Source: Phenylobacterium sp. | GTDB taxonomy: Bacteria; Pseudomonadota; Alphaproteobacteria; Caulobacterales; Caulobacteraceae | Length of the DNA stretch: 8,203 nt | Direction: 5' to 3' | NCBI GenBank assembly: GCA_028291285.1 | Contig: JAQGIJ010000343.1 | Coordinates: 1-8,203, forward strand | Shown here: positions 7,820-8,203 of the stretch, one piece after another | Layout: every line of letters starts with the position of its first letter | Position numbering within the stretch: position 1 is the stretch's first letter | Made by a program: the position numbers and the translations under genes | The notes under the pieces: model-generated | The model's database searches: none | What the model was told of the DNA's origin: nothing | Seen by the model: only the letters and a program-made list of their open reading frames with translations

Positions 7820-7855
7820 CTTCCCCTCAACACGGCCCGCGGGATGGTGGGGAGG
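7820..7855 (-). terminator. Possible terminator directly after the cupredoxin stop codon
   Basis: CCTCCCC (minus-strand sense, starting right after the TGA) can pair with GGGGAAG 22 nt further on, giving a 7-bp stem with one G-U pair. The loop contains the palindrome CCCGCGGG. There is no U-run, so an intrinsic terminator is doubtful, though Rho-assisted ending is possible. Together with the hairpin at 7754-7767 it fills most of the 142-nt spacer, which otherwise shows no gene. Confidence 0.25.
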
Positions 7856-8203
7856 TCATTTCACCGTGATCGTGGCGACCATGCGGGGGTGGATCGTGCA
7901 GAGGTATTTGTAGACGCCGGGCTTGGCGAACCTGAAGCGGAAGGTGTCGTTCTCGTCGAGCGCCTGCGAGCGGAAGGATCCGTCGGTGCTGGTGACCGTG
8001 TGCGGCTCGCCGTCGAGGTTCTTCCAGGTCACCGTCGCGCCGACCGGGACGGTTATCGCCATGGGGTGGAAGTCGAAGCTCTTGATGGTGACCGAGCTGT
8101 CGCCCGGGCCGGCGAGCGCCGTGCCGCCGGCGGCCGCTGCGAGGGTCGCGATGGCGGCCAGCGTGATCGCCGCCAGCGCGCGTCTGGAGGTCTCGAGTTG
8201 CAT
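7856..8203 (-). CDS. Exported amicyanin/plastocyanin-like blue copper protein
   Basis: This is a 115-residue protein with a Sec signal peptide at about 1-31 (RR at 7-8, Ala/Leu/Ile-rich core, cleavage near ALA/GPGD) and a roughly 84-residue single cupredoxin domain. The type 1 copper ligands are all visible: His68 in GEPHTVTS, then Cys102, His105 and Met108 in LCTIHPRM. The short C-x2-H-x2-M loop is the amicyanin spacing, and YLCTIHPRM resembles that protein closely. The role is periplasmic electron transfer or copper binding. Amicyanin proper serves methylamine dehydrogenase, but no such gene lies in the window, so the partner is unknown. The ATG is the last codon of the window and its ribosome site is outside, so a longer N-terminus cannot be excluded. 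The gene may continue an operon that enters from the right edge. Confidence 0.88.
   Translation of the reverse strand: MQLETSRRALAAITLAAIATLAAAAGGTALAGPGDSSVTIKSFDFHPMAITVPVGATVTWKNLDGEPHTVTSTDGSFRSQALDENDTFRFRFAKPGVYKYLCTIHPRMVATITVK

Overview
The window is very GC-rich (roughly 70% by eye) with tightly packed genes, strong GC bias at third codon positions and purine-rich Shine-Dalgarno sites. The gene set points to an alphaproteobacterium, most likely Caulobacterales (Caulobacter/Phenylobacterium-like): an ELM1-family protein beside a small tyrosine phosphatase, and a CoA-ligase/SDR/APH-like kinase cluster. The taxonomic call is an inference from gene content, not a search result.

Left edge (1-749, + strand): the first 40 or so residues of a bacterial TIR domain, with a good ribosome binding site, break off after the CWMAPRDIQPG motif. 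They run in the same frame into a small secreted four-cysteine protein that has its own signal peptide and ribosome binding site. I read this as a TIR gene remnant abutting an intact exported protein gene.

Middle (777-5273, - strand): four genes in transcription order, AMP-dependent acyl-CoA synthetase, VOC-family protein, SDR oxidoreductase and APH-like phosphotransferase. Spacings are 14, 33 and 139 nt, and each gene has a GGAG or GGAGG site, so this looks like one operon. The mix suggests activation and processing of a carboxylic acid or alcohol substrate as CoA or phosphate esters. The substrate cannot be told from sequence. The SDR has Met where the catalytic Lys of YxxxK should be, and the VOC protein lacks the usual fourth metal ligand.

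Right (5421-7713): a CX5R phosphatase on + reads away from the ligase operon across a 147-nt divergent region that contains inverted repeats. It ends tail-to-tail, overlapping by 30 bp, with an ELM1-family gene on -. The ELM1 gene lies 13 nt downstream of a 2-oxoglutarate/Fe(II) oxygenase gene, so those two probably share a transcript.

Right edge (7856-8203, - strand): an exported amicyanin-like blue copper protein whose ATG is the last codon in the window. The 142-nt spacer between it and the oxygenase holds two hairpins. I saw no RNA genes, IS elements, CRISPR arrays or prophage genes. No wholly new system is evident; the most notable items are the TIR remnant junction, the SDR active-site substitution, and the phosphatase/ELM1/oxygenase neighbourhood.
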